Notes under the pieces: generated by a model
Seen by the model: only the letters and a program-made list of their open reading frames with translations
The model's database searches: none
What the model was told of the DNA's origin: nothing
Source of the DNA: Actinomycetes bacterium
GTDB taxonomy: Bacteria > Actinomycetota > Actinomycetes > Mycobacteriales > Mycobacteriaceae
Assembly (NCBI GenBank): GCA_023416315.1
Contig: JAEZIA010000475.1
Location: 1-6,411 of the forward strand
Direction of reading: 5' to 3'
DNA length: 6,411 nt
Position numbers and translations under genes: made by a program
Part shown: positions 5,546-6,411 of the stretch, one piece after another
Numbering within the stretch: the first letter of the stretch is position 1
How the letters are laid out: each line of letters begins with the position of its first letter

Positions 5546-6411
5546 ATGGAACACAGCCCCCGCTGGTCGGGGAATATGCCCGACCACGGCCGCGTTGTCA
5601 GGCTTGATGCGGTCGACGGCATCCCGCCGTCGGCGCAGAACGATCAGGAGGATCCAGCGATCACCACACTGATGGCTCCGGCACACATGTCGCATCCCGA
5701 GCAGCACGGGGACGCCGAGTGGGTTGAACCGTCCGAGGAACTGCAGGGCACCGCGGTGTTCGACGCAACCGGTGATCGGACGGCCATGCCGTCGTGGGAT
5801 GAGCTGGTCCGGCAGCACGCCGACCGGGTGTACCGGTTGGCATACCGCCTGTCGGGCAACCCGCAGGACGCCGAGGACCTGACCCAGGAGACCTTCATCC
5901 GGGTGTTCCGTTCCGTGCAGAACTACCAGCCCGGCACGTTCGAGGGCTGGCTGCACCGCATCACCACGAACCTCTTCCTGGACCAGGTGCGCCGCAAGCG
6001 CCGCGTGCGCATCGACCCGTGGGGCGACGAGACGGACCGCCTGCCCGCGTCGGCGTCGTCCACCCCCGAGCGGGGCTTCGAGCACGCGAACCTCGACTCG
6101 GACGTGCAGCGAGCGCTCGACGCCCTGCCGCCGGAGTTCCGGGCCGCCGTCGTGCTCTGCGACATGGAGGGCCTGTCGTACGAGGAGATCGGCGTCACGC
6201 TGGGCATCAAGCTCGGCACGGTCCGGTCCCGCATCCACCGCGGCCGGGCCCTCCTGCGCGAGTCGCTCGCCCACCGCGCCCCCGACGCCATGCGTGCCCC
6301 CGACCACCTGCGTGCCCCGGAGCAGCTGCCGTCGCCGGCGCGGCCGGGCGCCCTCGAGGACGACGCAGACGCTCCGGCGGTCCACGGGCCCGCGGCGGAG
6401 GTGGGCCGGCG
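5546..6411 (+). CDS. sigE: ECF sigma factor SigE (3' end missing; second half atypical)
   Basis: SigE directs RNA polymerase to envelope, heat and oxidative stress genes in mycobacteria. I translated 288 codons from the ATG at 5546 without a stop. Sigma region 2 spans about 83-153 (SWDELVRQHADRVYRLAYRL, DAEDLTQETFIRVFRS, PGTFEGWLHRITTNLFLD). Region 4 spans about 186-241 (ALPPEFRAAVVLCDMEGL, the helix-turn-helix YEEIGVTLGIKLGTVRSRIH). The first half, including MSHPEQ (48-53) and WVEPSEELQGTAVFDATGD (59-77), matches mycobacterial SigE closely. From codon 147 the linker QVRRKRRVRIDPWGDETDRL replaces the MVRRRARIRMEALPEDYDR I remember for M. tuberculosis, and after region 4 an Ala/Pro-rich tail with hexapeptide repeats appears instead of a stop near 257 residues. 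AT-ending codons drop from 21 of the first 122 to 5 of the last 166. An in-frame GTG lies at 5525; internal starts are possible. An anti-sigma gene (rseA) would normally follow. Confidence 0.9.
   Translation, partial: MEHSPRWSGNMPDHGRVVRLDAVDGIPPSAQNDQEDPAITTLMAPAHMSHPEQHGDAEWVEPSEELQGTAVFDATGDRTAMPSWDELVRQHADRVYRLAYRLSGNPQDAEDLTQETFIRVFRSVQNYQPGTFEGWLHRITTNLFLDQVRRKRRVRIDPWGDETDRLPASASSTPERGFEHANLDSDVQRALDALPPEFRAAVVLCDMEGLSYEEIGVTLGIKLGTVRSRIHRGRALLRESLAHRAPDAMRAPDHLRAPEQLPSPARPGALEDDADAPAVHGPAAEVGR
5570..5596 (+). promoter_or_regulatory. SigH-type promoter inside the 5' end of sigE
   Basis: GGGAATA (5570-5576), a 16-bp spacer and CGTT (5593-5596) match the published mycobacterial SigH consensus GGGAAYA-N16/17-CGTT. 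SigH-driven transcription of sigE under heat and oxidative stress is established in M. tuberculosis. The transcript would begin near 5603, past the ATGs at 5546 and 5576, and so would encode a shortened SigE from an internal start. Confidence 0.62.
5646..5652 (+). promoter_or_regulatory. Perfect internal Shine-Dalgarno in sigE
   Basis: AGGAGGA lies within codons 34-36. At the ideal 7-nt distance sits codon 39, ATC (5660), in the sigE frame; the nearest regular in-frame ATG is codon 43 at 5672, 19 nt away, and another is codon 48 at 5687. It could serve the transcript from the internal SigH-type promoter and yield a shorter SigE. The motif encodes QED, so chance cannot be excluded. Confidence 0.4.
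5924..5986 (+). other. Composition and similarity breakpoint within sigE
   Basis: This stretch encodes NYQPGTFEGWLHRITTNLFL plus DQ, among the most conserved parts of sigma region 2 in actinobacterial SigE proteins. Left of it the protein is mycobacterial (FRSVQNYQ); right of it linker, tail and codon use are not. The join must lie in or next to this segment. I infer a recombination or assembly junction. Confidence 0.6.
6275..6328 (+). repeat. Three 18-bp in-frame repeats in the sigE tail
   Basis: Units at 6275-6292, 6293-6310 and 6311-6328 encode RAPDAM, RAPDHL and RAPEQL. They directly follow the end of sigma region 4 and start an Ala/Pro-rich, probably unstructured extension reaching the window edge. 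I know of no such repeats in mycobacterial SigE. Confidence 0.6.

Noticed and set aside
5531..5552. GGAAC at 5531 and 5548 as ECF -35 boxes
   Set aside because: No GTT -10 element occurs at 16-20 bp from either; only GGGAATA at 5570 has one.
5501..6385. 294-residue minus-strand reading frame opposite sigE
   Set aside because: It is an antisense shadow typical of GC-rich genes; the plus strand encodes clear sigma regions 2 and 4.

Overview
The window looks mycobacterial. It is GC-rich, and it carries the gene order found around sigE in Mycobacterium tuberculosis (Rv1216c to Rv1221, recalled from memory, not searched): an isoprenylcysteine-methyltransferase-like membrane protein, an ABC-2 permease, its ATPase, a TetR repressor, an O-methyltransferase, and a divergent sigE. 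An extra small membrane-anchored protein sits between the TetR gene and the O-methyltransferase gene. An environmental or rapidly growing Mycobacterium/Mycolicibacterium is my best guess. Both window ends cut through genes.

Positions 1-3763, minus strand, form one compact operon read leftwards: TetR (3726-3049), ATPase (3083-2160), permease (2163-574) and membrane methyltransferase (564 to beyond the left edge). TetR and ATPase overlap by 35 nt, ATPase and permease by an ATGA, and the last gap is 9 nt with a strong Shine-Dalgarno. The operon has a readable promoter, TTGACC-N18-TAGCAT, placed 7 nt before an ATG, so the mRNA is probably leaderless. A perfect 36-bp palindrome (16-bp arms, 4-bp centre) covers the -10 box and the first TetR codons. 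The simplest reading is an auto-repressed, inducible exporter of a lipophilic compound.

Positions 3805-4657 hold the small membrane-anchored protein (minus) and a 421-base gap with a 110-base island of about 37% GC. A hairpin directly behind the O-methyltransferase stop is probably its terminator. The O-methyltransferase (5323-4658, minus) and sigE (from 5546, plus) diverge from a 222-base region. That region has an 11-bp-period direct repeat (response-regulator-like) and a 7-bp inverted repeat over the sigE ribosome-binding region. Inside the 5' part of sigE lie a good SigH-type promoter (GGGAATA-N16-CGTT) and a perfect internal Shine-Dalgarno, fitting the stress-controlled, multi-start expression reported for mycobacterial sigE.

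The most surprising point is sigE itself. Codons 1 to about 128 are typically mycobacterial. After the very conserved stretch around codons 129-146 the protein no longer reads as a mycobacterial SigE: the linker differs, there is an Ala/Pro-rich tail with three hexapeptide repeats, and the frame is still open at 288 codons. AT-ending codons fall from 21 of the first 122 to 5 of the last 166. This points either to recombination within sigE or, perhaps more likely, to a chimeric assembly joined at the conserved sigma-2 sequence.
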